In this document: piece after piece, positions 1-9,684 of the stretch
Layout: every line of letters starts with the position of its first letter
Numbering within the stretch: the first letter of the stretch is position 1
The notes under the pieces: model-generated
Databases searched by the model: none
What the model was told of the DNA's origin: nothing
What the model saw: the letters and a program-made list of their open reading frames with translations, nothing else
Assembly (NCBI GenBank): GCA_011087955.1
Contig: JAALKR010000002.1
Coordinates: 45,133-109,132 of the forward strand
DNA length: 64,000 nucleotides
Direction of reading: 5' to 3'
From: Oligoflexia bacterium
Lineage (GTDB): Bacteria > Bdellovibrionota > UBA1018 > CAIPTA01 > JAALKR01
Program-made: the position numbers and the translations under genes

Positions 1-90
1 CCGTAGCAGGAGTGCTTGCCGCCGGAGTAGTACTTGTTGCCTCACCCGTAGCAGGAGTGCTTGCCGCCGGAGTAGTACTTGTTGCCTCAC
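1..90 (-). repeat. 45-bp in-frame tandem repeat (at least 2 exact copies, cut by window start) encoding GEATSTTPAASTPAT
   Basis: ccgtagcaggagtgcttgccgccggagtagtacttgttgcctcac occurs at 1-45 and 46-90. Confidence 0.9.
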
Positions 91-184
91 CTGCAGTGGC
101 GCCGGCCCCCGTGCTAGTTTCCTGTGCATAGACACCCACTGCCAGGGCAACTGCAAGAAAAATTAAAAATAAAAATCGATGCAT
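1..184 (-). CDS. N-terminus of a secreted type IV pilus protein (PilP- or PilQ-position), truncated by window edge
   Basis: ATG at 184 on the minus strand, 1 nt after the pilO stop; translation MHRFLFLIFLAVALAVGVYAQETSTGAGATAGEATSTTPAAST... has a signal peptide; position after pilMNO. Confidence 0.65.
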   Translation of the reverse strand, partial: MHRFLFLIFLAVALAVGVYAQETSTGAGATAGEATSTTPAASTPATGEATSTTPAASTPAT

Positions 185-185
185 A

Positions 186-815
186 CTAATCAATCCTAAA
201 TGCGAGAAGCTTTACACTTCCCTCAATTGCGATATAAGACTTTTCGCCTCCATATAACCGTGCTCCTGACATCGCGCCAGTTGTGCCCTTCAAAGTAATT
301 TTTTCACCACTTCCTGATGCCCTCACTTTCACCTCAACCACACCCACCAGTTGCTTTAGTCTTGAAAGTCGGTCTAAAAAAATAAATAGCTGAAGAAAAG
401 AGCTTCTCGTAGTTATATCGATACTTCGCTCGAAGTAGAGCTCGCGCTTTGTATCGCTACTTGCAGGTGTGATCTTCTTCACCTCCAACCCAACTTGCTT
501 TGCTTCAAACAAAAGATCATTTAATAATTCAGGAATATTAAGCATCTTTGGTAGCCCGGCGCGCTCTGTTCGAAGCTTTGCCTCAAGCTCAGCAATATCT
601 TCCCTCTTTTTCTTGAGTTGCCCTTCAAATTCTTCCGCTTCTAGAATTTTATCCTGGAGATTCTTAATTTCAACCTTCGCACCTTTACGCCTAGTCTTTG
701 CCTGCTCAAGCTGAGAACGGTCTTGGAAAAAGACGCAATATGCACCCCAAGCAGCCACAATTGAAATGACCACTAACCAGGAGATTTTTGAAAATATTTC
801 CTGTAATTGATTCAT
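186..815 (-). CDS. pilO: type IV pilus inner-membrane component PilO
   Basis: N-terminal TM, coiled coil, PilO-like C-terminal domain (LPKMLNIPELLNDLLFEAKQVGLEVKKITP); follows pilMN. Confidence 0.85.
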   Translation of the reverse strand: MNQLQEIFSKISWLVVISIVAAWGAYCVFFQDRSQLEQAKTRRKGAKVEIKNLQDKILEAEEFEGQLKKKREDIAELEAKLRTERAGLPKMLNIPELLNDLLFEAKQVGLEVKKITPASSDTKRELYFERSIDITTRSSFLQLFIFLDRLSRLKQLVGVVEVKVRASGSGEKITLKGTTGAMSGARLYGGEKSYIAIEGSVKLLAFRID

Positions 816-821
816 TATACC

Positions 822-1541
822 CTAAGCCTTGCCCTCTGGCTTTTTCTTCTCTTTTTCCTTTCCCTTTTCCTTTTCCTTTTCCTTGCCAAAATCCTGATTT
901 ATGGTGATTTGGACTTCAAAACTCTTAATCTTCTGCAGCGACTTTGGTATGCCTTCAATTTGATTCGAGGCAAGTTTTGAATTAACCGCGACAAGTTTTA
1001 CGTCTGTAAAAACTTGACTTTGTTTTAATCCTGACACGAATTCATTGATGGGAATAAATTCCCAAGACTCCCCTTGGAGCTTCAGCTTTGCCCCTGAAAA
1101 ATCGGCGTTCTTAATCCAGACTTCTTTAGGAATAAGCAGGCTCACCGTATCCATTACCCTGAATGCAGAATATCGCTCCTGTTTCAATTTAGAAATAATT
1201 TTTATCTTCCGTTTAATTTCCTCCTCTTTTTCGGCCATCGCTTTCATTTCTTCACGAATTGATTGTTTCGCCTTTAATTCTAGGCGTAGTTTTTCTAATT
1301 GAGTATTCATTTTAGCGATCTCTACATTTACTTCATCGATCTCCTTTTGCAAAAAATGAGCGGGGATGGCTGCACCAAGATATATTCCGACTACAATGCA
1401 GATAGTTTTAAGTAAAATAACACGAAGTTTAGCTAGCTCCTCAGTGGAAACCTCGGTGAGACCAAGAGGCCCCAAGACCTCGGCCAGGACTCCGGACGCT
1501 ATCCATTTTGATTTCATCTGTAGCAGATTTATTCTCAGCAT
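822..1541 (-). CDS. pilN: type IV pilus assembly protein PilN, with Lys/Glu-rich C-terminal tail
   Basis: MLRINLL start, single TM, coiled coil, PilN-type fold; between pilM and pilO. Confidence 0.85.
   Translation of the reverse strand: MLRINLLQMKSKWIASGVLAEVLGPLGLTEVSTEELAKLRVILLKTICIVVGIYLGAAIPAHFLQKEIDEVNVEIAKMNTQLEKLRLELKAKQSIREEMKAMAEKEEEIKRKIKIISKLKQERYSAFRVMDTVSLLIPKEVWIKNADFSGAKLKLQGESWEFIPINEFVSGLKQSQVFTDVKLVAVNSKLASNQIEGIPKSLQKIKSFEVQITINQDFGKEKEKEKGKEKEKKKPEGKA
838..886 (-). repeat. hexameric (CCTTTT)-type low-complexity tract encoding the KEKEKGKEKEKKK tail of PilN
   Basis: ctttttcctttcccttttccttttccttttcctt on the + strand. Confidence 0.75.
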
Positions 1542-1544
1542 CCC

Positions 1545-2612
1545 TTACTCAAAATTCCTCATTGCCAAACCCATTGGCACAGCTGCACTGGATGCAATCG
1601 CTGCAATAAACTCATCATTATACACCTGTGAGTTATAGCCAATTCGCTCAAAGGGGTTTAAATAGTACACAGGCAAGCCGAGCATGTCTTCTAGCGCACT
1701 TGTCAGACCAGGCATTTTACATGCCCCACCACAAACATAAGCGCCTGTAATCGGATAATCAGCATTTGATGCAATAAAAAAATCTAAGCTTCTACGCAAT
1801 TCAAGGCCGATATTTTCTGAAACTGTATTTATAGCCTCTAGCACTTCTTTTGGGATTTGCTCAGAGGTCGCCGCATCAATCTTCAAAATTTCTGCTTCTT
1901 CAAACGACACCCCAAGTTTATCCTGAATTTCTTGCGTTAAATTTTTTCCGCCGACTGCGATATCTCGCATGAATAGCGTTGTCTCTTGCGTAACTATATT
2001 AATTTTTGTCATGGCTGCGCCAAGATCAATAAGCACACTAAAAGTATTTTCTGACACGTCATAATTTTCCCAGTAAATATTTGCTAACGCGAATGCATCC
2101 ACATCTAGAATTTGAGGATCGAATCCGGCATCACGAATTGTGGTCAATCGCTTTTCAATAAAGTCTTTTTTTGCTGCAACTAAGATAAGCTCAATCTGCC
2201 CATGATCGCCATCTGCATTCACGATCTCGTAGTCCATATTAATTTCAGCCATATCGAATGGGATATATTGCTCAGCCTCCCAATAAATTTGATCATCTAG
2301 CTCCCTCAGTGGAACTTTTGGAATGGAAATATGTTTTACGATAAGTGATGATCCACAAACGGATGTGCAAACTGGAGACGCAGCAATATTCAATTCGTTG
2401 GCAAGAGTTTTAATACTATCCACAACAGACGTGTGATTCAGAACTTCACCATCAACGATTGAGTCTTCCGGTAATCCAACTGCACCGAACGAGGCAAGGT
2501 GAAGTCCGCCGCGCTTCTTTTCAAGTTCTACAATCTTGACTGCATTCGAACCGACATCTAATCCTACAATGTTTTGCTTTGCACTAATTCCAAACAACTT
2601 GAACCCCTCCAA
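1545..2612 (-). CDS. pilM: type IV pilus assembly protein PilM (actin-like ATPase)
   Basis: NIVGLDVGSNAVKIVEL..., EAEQYIPFDMAEINMDYEIV, VCGGACKMPGL motifs. Confidence 0.93.
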   Translation of the reverse strand: MEGFKLFGISAKQNIVGLDVGSNAVKIVELEKKRGGLHLASFGAVGLPEDSIVDGEVLNHTSVVDSIKTLANELNIAASPVCTSVCGSSLIVKHISIPKVPLRELDDQIYWEAEQYIPFDMAEINMDYEIVNADGDHGQIELILVAAKKDFIEKRLTTIRDAGFDPQILDVDAFALANIYWENYDVSENTFSVLIDLGAAMTKINIVTQETTLFMRDIAVGGKNLTQEIQDKLGVSFEEAEILKIDAATSEQIPKEVLEAINTVSENIGLELRRSLDFFIASNADYPITGAYVCGGACKMPGLTSALEDMLGLPVYYLNPFERIGYNSQVYNDEFIAAIASSAAVPMGLAMRNFE

Positions 2613-2766
2613 TGGGTTTTCTGCGCCTATTTTATACCTATTAAAATTATATGTCTGCGTCGCAACAAGAACAAGAAATCCCCATGGAATTCGACAGTTT
2701 TCCGACGAGGCGCGAACACTTTATCTAAATTAGCTCATTGCGTTATTACTTTACCCACTCAAATGA

Positions 2767-3513
2767 CTAGAATTCGTCGTCATCCCGAGCGTAAGTGGGC
2801 GTTTGGCGACCAGTTGCCTCTTCAACAGTTGTACCACTATCACCATCATCGATATTGAAATCATCGTCGCTATCGCTAAGCTCTAGATCTGCTACAACCT
2901 TTGTCCATTCTTTCTCAGAGGCCAAATCATTTTTAATGGCGTCTAGATACTTGTCTGGATACTTGGCCACCAATTCTTCAACATAACCATCTAGCTGCCC
3001 AGCAGCCAAAATTGATTCTTTCTTCTTAATCCGGCGCCAATTCTTAATATAATGTAGACGACAGTATCCCTGAATCACCGCTAAGTGTTCACAACCTGGT
3101 TCGCGACAACGTTTAGCTTCGTTAACAGCAATAGATTCCTGAATTTTTCTCTCTTGGTCAACGGCTGCAAGCTTCTTAACCGTCGATTTTGCATCTATTT
3201 TTGCCTTATCTTTGGCCTTAGATAGCAAGACTTTTTTCGCAGCTTTTTTTGCTGGGGCTGCTGCTGGCTTTGCTACGACTTTTTTCACTACTTTTTTTAC
3301 AACTTTTTTTGCAACCTTCTTCGCCGCTTTTATTGGAGCTGCCTTACTCACAGCCTTTTTCTTGACTGCTCCCTTTCTGAACGCTTTAACCTTTTTTGCA
3401 GTCTTCTTTGCAGTCTTCTTTGCAACCTTTTTGACAGCCTTTTTTGCAGCCTTTTTTGCAGCCTTTTTTGCAGCCTTTTTTGCAGCCTTTTTTGCAGCCT
3501 TTTTTGCTGGCAT
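2767..3513 (-). CDS. histone H1-like AAKK-repeat protein with C-terminal Cys/His (CREPGCEHLAVIQGYCRLHY) domain and acidic tail
   Basis: MPAKKAAKKAAKKAAKK... start at internal Met (3513) of the 280-aa ORF; CX4CX9CX2H motif. Confidence 0.85.
   Translation of the reverse strand: MPAKKAAKKAAKKAAKKAAKKAAKKAVKKVAKKTAKKTAKKVKAFRKGAVKKKAVSKAAPIKAAKKVAKKVVKKVVKKVVAKPAAAPAKKAAKKVLLSKAKDKAKIDAKSTVKKLAAVDQERKIQESIAVNEAKRCREPGCEHLAVIQGYCRLHYIKNWRRIKKKESILAAGQLDGYVEELVAKYPDKYLDAIKNDLASEKEWTKVVADLELSDSDDDFNIDDGDSGTTVEEATGRQTPTYARDDDEF
3420..3510 (-). repeat. 12-bp tandem repeat (tgcagccttttt) encoding AAKK units
   Basis: successive ttttttgcagcc units on the + strand. Confidence 0.85.
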
Positions 3514-3736
3514 TGTGTCACTCCTAAGCAACAGTAGTCGATGTACCAAAAAGTAATTGCAGGTGGCGAACTTGAAGTCAAGGTAATTACTAGCAAATCT
3601 GTCGCCCAATTACGGGTTATTTGTGGTATGGGTATTTAAATCCCTTTGGAAATTTCAGGTTTCCGGGAGACCCAGAGAGTGATGAGCTGCCGAGGCGCAA
3701 ATGGTTGTGCTAAGCCCTTATTATTAAATTGGTTTT

Positions 3737-5749
3737 ATGATGATCAACAAAGACGCGATAGATCCCCACGCACTCAATTTTTTCCATATGCTGAAATCTG
3801 CAGGGTTTTCTGCCTATTTCGTCGGCGGCGCTGTTCGAGACTTACTCCTCGGCAAAAGCCCCAAGGACTTCGATATAGCAACAAATGCCACTCCGCATCA
3901 AATAAAGCGCGTAATTCCTCATGGGAAGATTATTGGCCGCAGATTCCGGCACGTTATGCTGGAAAAAGGGGGGGGGCGCTACGAGATTGTAACCTTCCGA
4001 GGACCAGTTGTTGAAAAGGATGACTCCAGGAAGGCGAGAAAGCGCTACCCAGACCTGAACCAGTTTGGCAACGCCGAACAGGACGCCTCTCGAAGAGACT
4101 TTACTATTAATGCTTTATTTTATGATCCGGACGCAAATGAACTGGTTGATTATGTTGGTGGTAAGGTTGATGTAGACAACAGAATTGTTCGCACAATTGG
4201 CAACGCGGCCGACCGAATGAAGGATGATCCAATTCGTATTTTGCGGGCCATTCGCCATAAGGTGAAATTAGATCTGGGTTACAGCCCAGATCTAACGGAT
4301 GCAATTGCTTCAACGTCAAATGAGCTCTCCACTACTTCTAAAGATCGTATTCGTGAAGAAGTGTTAAAGGTCTGTGCAGACCGAACCTTGGGCTCTTTTC
4401 TATCTGAATCAAAGCGCCTACAGGTGTTGAATGAATTTGCTCCTTGGTTTGAGGAGCTCAGTAATGACGAATGGGATTATTCAGTCAGACTATGGGACGA
4501 GTATTCTAAATGGGACGATGACAAGGACTTACCGATTCAAGTCGGCTTGTCCATCATGATGTTCCCAACCGTTCAGAAAATAATCCTTACTGCATTTGAA
4601 GAACGCATCCCAACAGAAAAACGTAAAGCAGGAATGCTTCCAGACATGAAATTCTTCTTGGGCTCTGAAAAAATTCGAGCTTGGCTTTTACGAACTCTTC
4701 GTGTTTCAAAAATTCAAACGGATATGATTTTGCGAGCATGTTTTTATGCAAGCCGTATGAGCGGGAAGTGGCTCGAGGACGGAGCCCCACCCAAAAAAAT
4801 TGAGGGACGACTGCGCCAACAAAAAGGGGCTTTCGTTGGCGCTCTTATCGCCGCCCTCCATCTGAAGGCCAGTAATAAAGAAGCTCCTCCGTGGATATTG
4901 TCTTTAGCCGAAAACCTTTGGAAGCAAAGCGGAAACCGGCAAAGGCCGGTTCAAGGCCACCGGAAGGACAGAGATAATAAAAAATGGAGAGAGCATCCAA
5001 AAGGCCATGGTGAGCGCAGCCAACACAAATCATATTCTAAATTCCGTGGAAACAGAGACAGGCAAGATGAGCATGAAGACAATGCACTACCGGTAGCACT
5101 CCCCATATTAGAGACCCCTTTGGAATGGAATGGCCCCCTTCATCCGCCAGCTCTACGACCAATTTTTAATGAGTCAAGCACTTCAAATAACTTACACCCG
5201 GGAAAGACGCTTCCATACCGACCATCAGGAATTCCGCTTCCTCCGGTAGATCGTGCAATCGAATCGTCTTACGTAGTTAAGAACTATAAGCCTGAATTCC
5301 CACCGCAAAATTCTTCACAAAATTCGGATGATGAAGATGAAATAGCCAACCAAAATTCAACCGCGCAAAAACGCGAGGGGCGCCGTGGCTCCGGCGGCCA
5401 CAAAAATCATCGTCCTGGTGGACAAGGAACGCGTGAAGCTAAATCCAATCAAAAAAATAATGAAAGTAAAGGTAATGTGGCTCCATCTCGCGATGAGTCT
5501 GAAGGGAAATCAGAATATAACGAAGACAATATTGGAAATCTGATCGATGGCCCAGCAACTTCCGGCTATTCTAGCCCTCTTAGTGGCGACGACCTCAACA
5601 ATAGCGAAATGCTAACTTCACATATGAGTTGTTCTCGTAGTATGCGTAAAGAGACAGGAAGCTCTAATAAAAGCAGCTCTCAAAAGGGTGGCCGCAATAA
5701 CAGGGGTGGAAAAAGAAAAAGCGGGAATAAAGCCAGCTCTAGAAGCTAA
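3737..5749 (+). CDS. pcnB: poly(A) polymerase I / tRNA nucleotidyltransferase family (PcnB-like) with long disordered C-terminal extension
   Basis: FVGGAVRDLLLGKSPKDFDIATNATP; IIGRRFRHVML; RRDFTINALFYDP; DRMKDDPIRILRAIRH. Confidence 0.88.
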   Translation: MMINKDAIDPHALNFFHMLKSAGFSAYFVGGAVRDLLLGKSPKDFDIATNATPHQIKRVIPHGKIIGRRFRHVMLEKGGGRYEIVTFRGPVVEKDDSRKARKRYPDLNQFGNAEQDASRRDFTINALFYDPDANELVDYVGGKVDVDNRIVRTIGNAADRMKDDPIRILRAIRHKVKLDLGYSPDLTDAIASTSNELSTTSKDRIREEVLKVCADRTLGSFLSESKRLQVLNEFAPWFEELSNDEWDYSVRLWDEYSKWDDDKDLPIQVGLSIMMFPTVQKIILTAFEERIPTEKRKAGMLPDMKFFLGSEKIRAWLLRTLRVSKIQTDMILRACFYASRMSGKWLEDGAPPKKIEGRLRQQKGAFVGALIAALHLKASNKEAPPWILSLAENLWKQSGNRQRPVQGHRKDRDNKKWREHPKGHGERSQHKSYSKFRGNRDRQDEHEDNALPVALPILETPLEWNGPLHPPALRPIFNESSTSNNLHPGKTLPYRPSGIPLPPVDRAIESSYVVKNYKPEFPPQNSSQNSDDEDEIANQNSTAQKREGRRGSGGHKNHRPGGQGTREAKSNQKNNESKGNVAPSRDESEGKSEYNEDNIGNLIDGPATSGYSSPLSGDDLNNSEMLTSHMSCSRSMRKETGSSNKSSSQKGGRNNRGGKRKSGNKASSRS

Positions 5750-5750
5750 C

Positions 5751-6971
5751 ATGAATTCTTTTCTTCTACATATTACCGGACAAGATAAGCCAGGCATCAC
5801 AGCACGGCTTATGGGAACGCTTGATGAGCTCTATATTCGAATTGTGGATATTGAACAAGCTGTGGTTCATAATTATCTATCCCTTCACGTAATGATTGAA
5901 AACTGTGGAAAGGATCTGAATTCACTGATTACTATCCTCCAAAATACTCTAGATGATTTCAGCGTAAACATTCGCGCTAAACAAGTTGAAGGTGGAACTG
6001 AGATCCCAGATCCAGCCAATCGCTTTGTAGCTACCGTAATTGCTAACGATGTAAGCCCCAAGTTCATTTTAAAAATTACTAGTACAGTTGCTCGCCTCCA
6101 GGCGAATATCGATTCTATTCGTAAACTTAATAATGGTGGGCTAGAAACAATTGAATTTATTTGTTCTACCAAATCTAAGCCTGACCTTGGTGCGATTACA
6201 AATTCTTTACTAAGTATCGCTGCAAATTATCCCGACGTTGATCTTGCTGTACAAAGAGAAAATCTCTATCGTAGATCTAAGCGAATGGTCGTTTTCGACA
6301 TGGACTCTACACTCCTAAAAGGTGAAGTTATTGACGAATTAGCCGAGCAGGCGGGGAAAAAAAACTTAGTAGCCACCATAACTAAGGAAGCTATGGAGGG
6401 TAGAATTGACTTCACCACATCATTACATAAACGAGTGAAGCAACTAAGAGGGCTAAAGCGAGCTGATTTAGAAGCAGTCGCAGCTCGGATGGAACTAAAT
6501 CCTGGAGCTAAAACCCTATTAAAGGTTCTTAAAAAATTAGGGTTTAAAATTGCGATAGTTAGCGGCGGATTCACTTATTTTGCTGAGCAATTAAAAGAAA
6601 AATTTGGGCTTCATTATGTTTGCGCTAATACGCTTGCGTTCAATGAAAACGATGAGCTTACTGGCGAAATTGACGGCCCTGCGATTGACGCCCAGAAAAA
6701 AGCGGATTTACTCGAGCTCTTGGCCCAACAGGAAGGAATCCTACTCGATCAAGTTATTGCTATTGGCGACGGAGCAAATGATCTATTGATGCTCGAGCGC
6801 GCCGGGCTTGGAATTGCATTTAATGCTAAACCAACTACCAAAGAAGGGGCAGATACTACGCTCACAAAGAAAGGGCTTACGTCCCTTCTTTACTTTCTTG
6901 GCATTACCGATAACGAAATCCGTGAAATGGGCTTTAAAATCACCGCTCTTCGTAGTCAGCAAGGGCTTTAA
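5751..6971 (+). CDS. serB: phosphoserine phosphatase SerB with N-terminal ACT domains
   Basis: [19 protein letters not shown] motif; [32 protein letters not shown]; start moved to ATG 5751. Confidence 0.93.
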   Translation: MNSFLLHITGQDKPGITARLMGTLDELYIRIVDIEQAVVHNYLSLHVMIENCGKDLNSLITILQNTLDDFSVNIRAKQVEGGTEIPDPANRFVATVIANDVSPKFILKITSTVARLQANIDSIRKLNNGGLETIEFICSTKSKPDLGAITNSLLSIAANYPDVDLAVQRENLYRRSKRMVVFDMDSTLLKGEVIDELAEQAGKKNLVATITKEAMEGRIDFTTSLHKRVKQLRGLKRADLEAVAARMELNPGAKTLLKVLKKLGFKIAIVSGGFTYFAEQLKEKFGLHYVCANTLAFNENDELTGEIDGPAIDAQKKADLLELLAQQEGILLDQVIAIGDGANDLLMLERAGLGIAFNAKPTTKEGADTTLTKKGLTSLLYFLGITDNEIREMGFKITALRSQQGL

Positions 6972-7882
6972 AGCTCTAGCATTTTCTGAATTGGGGCCAA
7001 CGCTCTTTCTCGCAACTCACAGGGCACATCAACTTCAGGCTTTAATGTCCTCAATGCATCACGGACCTTTTCTAGAGTATTCTTTTTCATGTGTGGGCAC
7101 TCATTACACGCACAATCATTATCTGGCGGCGCCGGTATATATTTCTTATTCAGCGTCTGCTTTTCCATTTGATGAATGATCCCAACTTCCGTTGCTACGA
7201 TGAAAGTGCTGGAAAAATCGTCCTCAACGAATTTCAATAACGCGGAGGTGGAGCCGATAAAATCAGCGTGCTGCAGAACGCGATCTTCACACTCTGGATG
7301 AGCAATTACTTTGGCATTTGGATGCTCTACCTTTAGCTGAAGCATCTTTTTCTCCGAAAATAGCTCATGTACAACACAAGTGCCATCCCAAAGCACCATG
7401 TCCCTGCCTGTCTGCTTAACAAGATAAGCCCCTAAATTTTTATCTGGGGCAAAGATGATCTTTTCATCGTCAGGAATTGAAGCAATAATTTTTTCCGCAT
7501 TTGAGCTTGTACAAATTATATTACTGAGCGCCTTCACCTCTGCCGTACAGTTGATATAGGAGACCACTATATGGTCAGGATGACTCCTAACAAACTCACC
7601 AAAACGATCTGCTGGGCAAGAATCTGCTAAACTGCAGCCTGCGTCCAAATCTGGGACAATTACTTTTTTTGTCGGATCGAGTATCTTGGCTGTTTCAGCC
7701 ATAAAATGTACGCCAGCAAAAAGAATAACATCTGCGTCTACATTGGCTGCCTTCTTTGAGAGCGCAAGACTATCACCAATAAAATCCGCAACATCTTGAA
7801 TATCCGGCTCTTGATAGTAATGTGCCAAAATAATCGCATTTTGCTTTTTCTTTAAGGCTTTAATCTCTTCAAATAGGTCCAT
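6968..7882 (-). CDS. nadA: quinolinate synthase NadA
   Basis: [49 protein letters not shown]. Confidence 0.95.
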   Translation of the reverse strand: MDLFEEIKALKKKQNAIILAHYYQEPDIQDVADFIGDSLALSKKAANVDADVILFAGVHFMAETAKILDPTKKVIVPDLDAGCSLADSCPADRFGEFVRSHPDHIVVSYINCTAEVKALSNIICTSSNAEKIIASIPDDEKIIFAPDKNLGAYLVKQTGRDMVLWDGTCVVHELFSEKKMLQLKVEHPNAKVIAHPECEDRVLQHADFIGSTSALLKFVEDDFSSTFIVATEVGIIHQMEKQTLNKKYIPAPPDNDCACNECPHMKKNTLEKVRDALRTLKPEVDVPCELRERALAPIQKMLEL

Positions 7883-7914
7883 AGAACTCCACAAGGCAGA
7901 TAAAATAAAAATTG

Positions 7915-8288
7915 TAGAGCGGTGGAACTATAAGCCGGGTTCTGTGATCAAACTGAATACAGCCTAATCGGCAACCATTCATCTGGGACAAACGTTGCCG
8001 TTTGCCTCTAGCGAACCTACCCGTGTGCTTAAGCGAGCAACTCTAAGACGCACACCTATTTGGTCTTGCTCCAAACGGGGTTTACCAAGCCATATTGTCA
8101 CCAATATGCTGGTGGGCTCTTACCCCACCTTTTCACCCTTACCTAATAAATTAGGCGGTTTACTTTCTGCGGCACTTTCCGTCGCCCGGCTCTACAGCGG
8201 GCGCCTGGCCGTTAGCCAGCGTTTTGCTCTTCGGAGCCCGGACTTTCCTCCCTTAAACGAATCTAAGAGCGGCTGCCCGTTCCACGTA
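7915..8288 (-). ncRNA. rnpB: RNase P RNA (bacterial type A-like)
   Basis: minus strand contains GGGAGGAAAGTCCGGGCTCC (P4/CR-I), GGTAAGGGTGAAAAGGTGGGGTAAGAGCCCACC and terminal CACAGAACCCGGCTTATAG (P4'); P1 GTGGAAC/GTTCCAC pairing. Confidence 0.93.
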
Positions 8289-8293
8289 CCCAC

Positions 8294-8728
8294 TTATAAT
8301 GCAATTTCTTCACTTTCTGAATGAGAAAATTCATGAATTATAAAAAATTTAAACCCTCGCAACAACTGGATGCACTCATTGATTTGAGTTCGAGGCGATT
8401 TCCCTCTTCTAAAGCCTTCCTTTATCCGCTCAATTAATCTTGGATATGGCACACAAATTTCAATTTTCTCTTTCCGAAATCGTTTTAATTGCTGCAAACA
8501 GGCCAGAATCGCCTCCTCAAAAACCTGTTCTTCTTTATTTTCACGAAATGTTTTCTGGGTGATGAGGCTAAGTTTTTTAGTCACATCTGTATATTCTGTT
8601 CGGCAACTATATCGCCTACCTTTGCCTTCGTGCCGAACCTGAATCATCATAGTTCCTTGCGGGATAAATTTTTCTTTTGAATTCGTAAAAATTTCCAAGT
8701 GATCCCTTAAGTGAAGAAAGTGGCCCAT
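8294..8728 (-). CDS. hypothetical protein
   Basis: 144-aa ORF filling the gap between rnpB and the Nif3-family gene; no recognised domain. Confidence 0.6.
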   Translation of the reverse strand: MGHFLHLRDHLEIFTNSKEKFIPQGTMMIQVRHEGKGRRYSCRTEYTDVTKKLSLITQKTFRENKEEQVFEEAILACLQQLKRFRKEKIEICVPYPRLIERIKEGFRRGKSPRTQINECIQLLRGFKFFIIHEFSHSESEEIAL

Positions 8729-9534
8729 TAAATGAAAAACTGGAATGGGTCATTCCCCATAAATAAGTTTACTTCAATCTCTTCCTCCGACAACCATTTC
8801 TGCATAACGGTCGCAAAATGTTTTTCTGCACCAAAATGACCAACATCAACCACATTAAGACCTGCATTCACAGCATCCACAGCCTCATGGTGTTTAACGT
8901 CGCCACTAATAAAAAGGTCAGCCCCTTCTCGCAATGCCTTCTGCCACATAAACATTCCAGCACCACTAACAAAACCAACTCGTTTTATTTTTGCTGATAA
9001 ATCGCCAGAAAAACGAATCCCAGGAATATCAAAAGTCTCTTTCAACTTCGGCATTAATTCGACTGCCTTAACTTCCGTTTTCAATTCCCCTTGAATTCCA
9101 TAGCCTGCCCCCTCTGGAAAGTTTTGTGCGTCCCGCTCACGCAAAGTTTCAAGCGGTCGACAGTTTTGAATTTCTAGTTGTGAAAATAAATGCGTATGTA
9201 ATGAACTTGGCGCCCGATCAAAGTTCGTATGAAGAGTTAGGAGAGAAATATCTTCTTTAATCATTCGACGAACCCAATTGGACTCTTCCTCTTGAGTAGA
9301 AAAATTCAGTCGCTTTGTCCCTTTAAAGAAAACCGGATGGTGCGTAATAATCAAATTCGCCCCTACCTTGACCGCTTCCTCGATCATTGGGCCGCTAAGT
9401 TCGATGCCAGCAAGAATTTTTTTCAATTCATTATTTTTATCCCCTACTAGTAAACCGACGTTATCCCACTTTTCAGCCATGGAAAAAGGGGCTTTTTGAG
9501 ACAAAAAACTCACTACATCAGATATAAACTCCAT
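8728..9534 (-). CDS. Nif3-like dinuclear metal-centre hexameric protein
   Basis: MAEKWDNVGLLVGD; LIITHHPVFFKGTKRL; LLTLHTNFDRAP; GHFGAEKHF; start MEFISDVV. Confidence 0.9.
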   Translation of the reverse strand: MEFISDVVSFLSQKAPFSMAEKWDNVGLLVGDKNNELKKILAGIELSGPMIEEAVKVGANLIITHHPVFFKGTKRLNFSTQEEESNWVRRMIKEDISLLTLHTNFDRAPSSLHTHLFSQLEIQNCRPLETLRERDAQNFPEGAGYGIQGELKTEVKAVELMPKLKETFDIPGIRFSGDLSAKIKRVGFVSGAGMFMWQKALREGADLFISGDVKHHEAVDAVNAGLNVVDVGHFGAEKHFATVMQKWLSEEEIEVNLFMGNDPFQFFI

Positions 9535-9684
9535 TGCTTCATAGTAACGCAGTGAGATGGTTGCAACAATAGCGCGACACAATAACGTAATAACGGTGCG
9601 CAACGTTAGAGCATTGCGTCGCATAAAAATAAGCTATATCTCTAATTTGCGTGAGCTCTTTCCCTGAGATAAAAGTGATCTACG

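Noticed and set aside
3212-3556. 114-aa + strand ORF rich in F/A
   Set aside because: Antisense mirror of the AAKK repeat tract; composition artefact
3646-4014. 122-aa + strand ORF overlapping pcnB start
   Set aside because: Out of frame with conserved pcnB; no protein-like features
4270-4292. Inverted repeat agatctgggttacagcccagatct as terminator
   Set aside because: Lies within the coding region of pcnB with no U-tract; probably chance
7995-8324. 109-aa + strand ORF
   Set aside because: Overlaps the RNase P RNA, which has much stronger structural and sequence evidence
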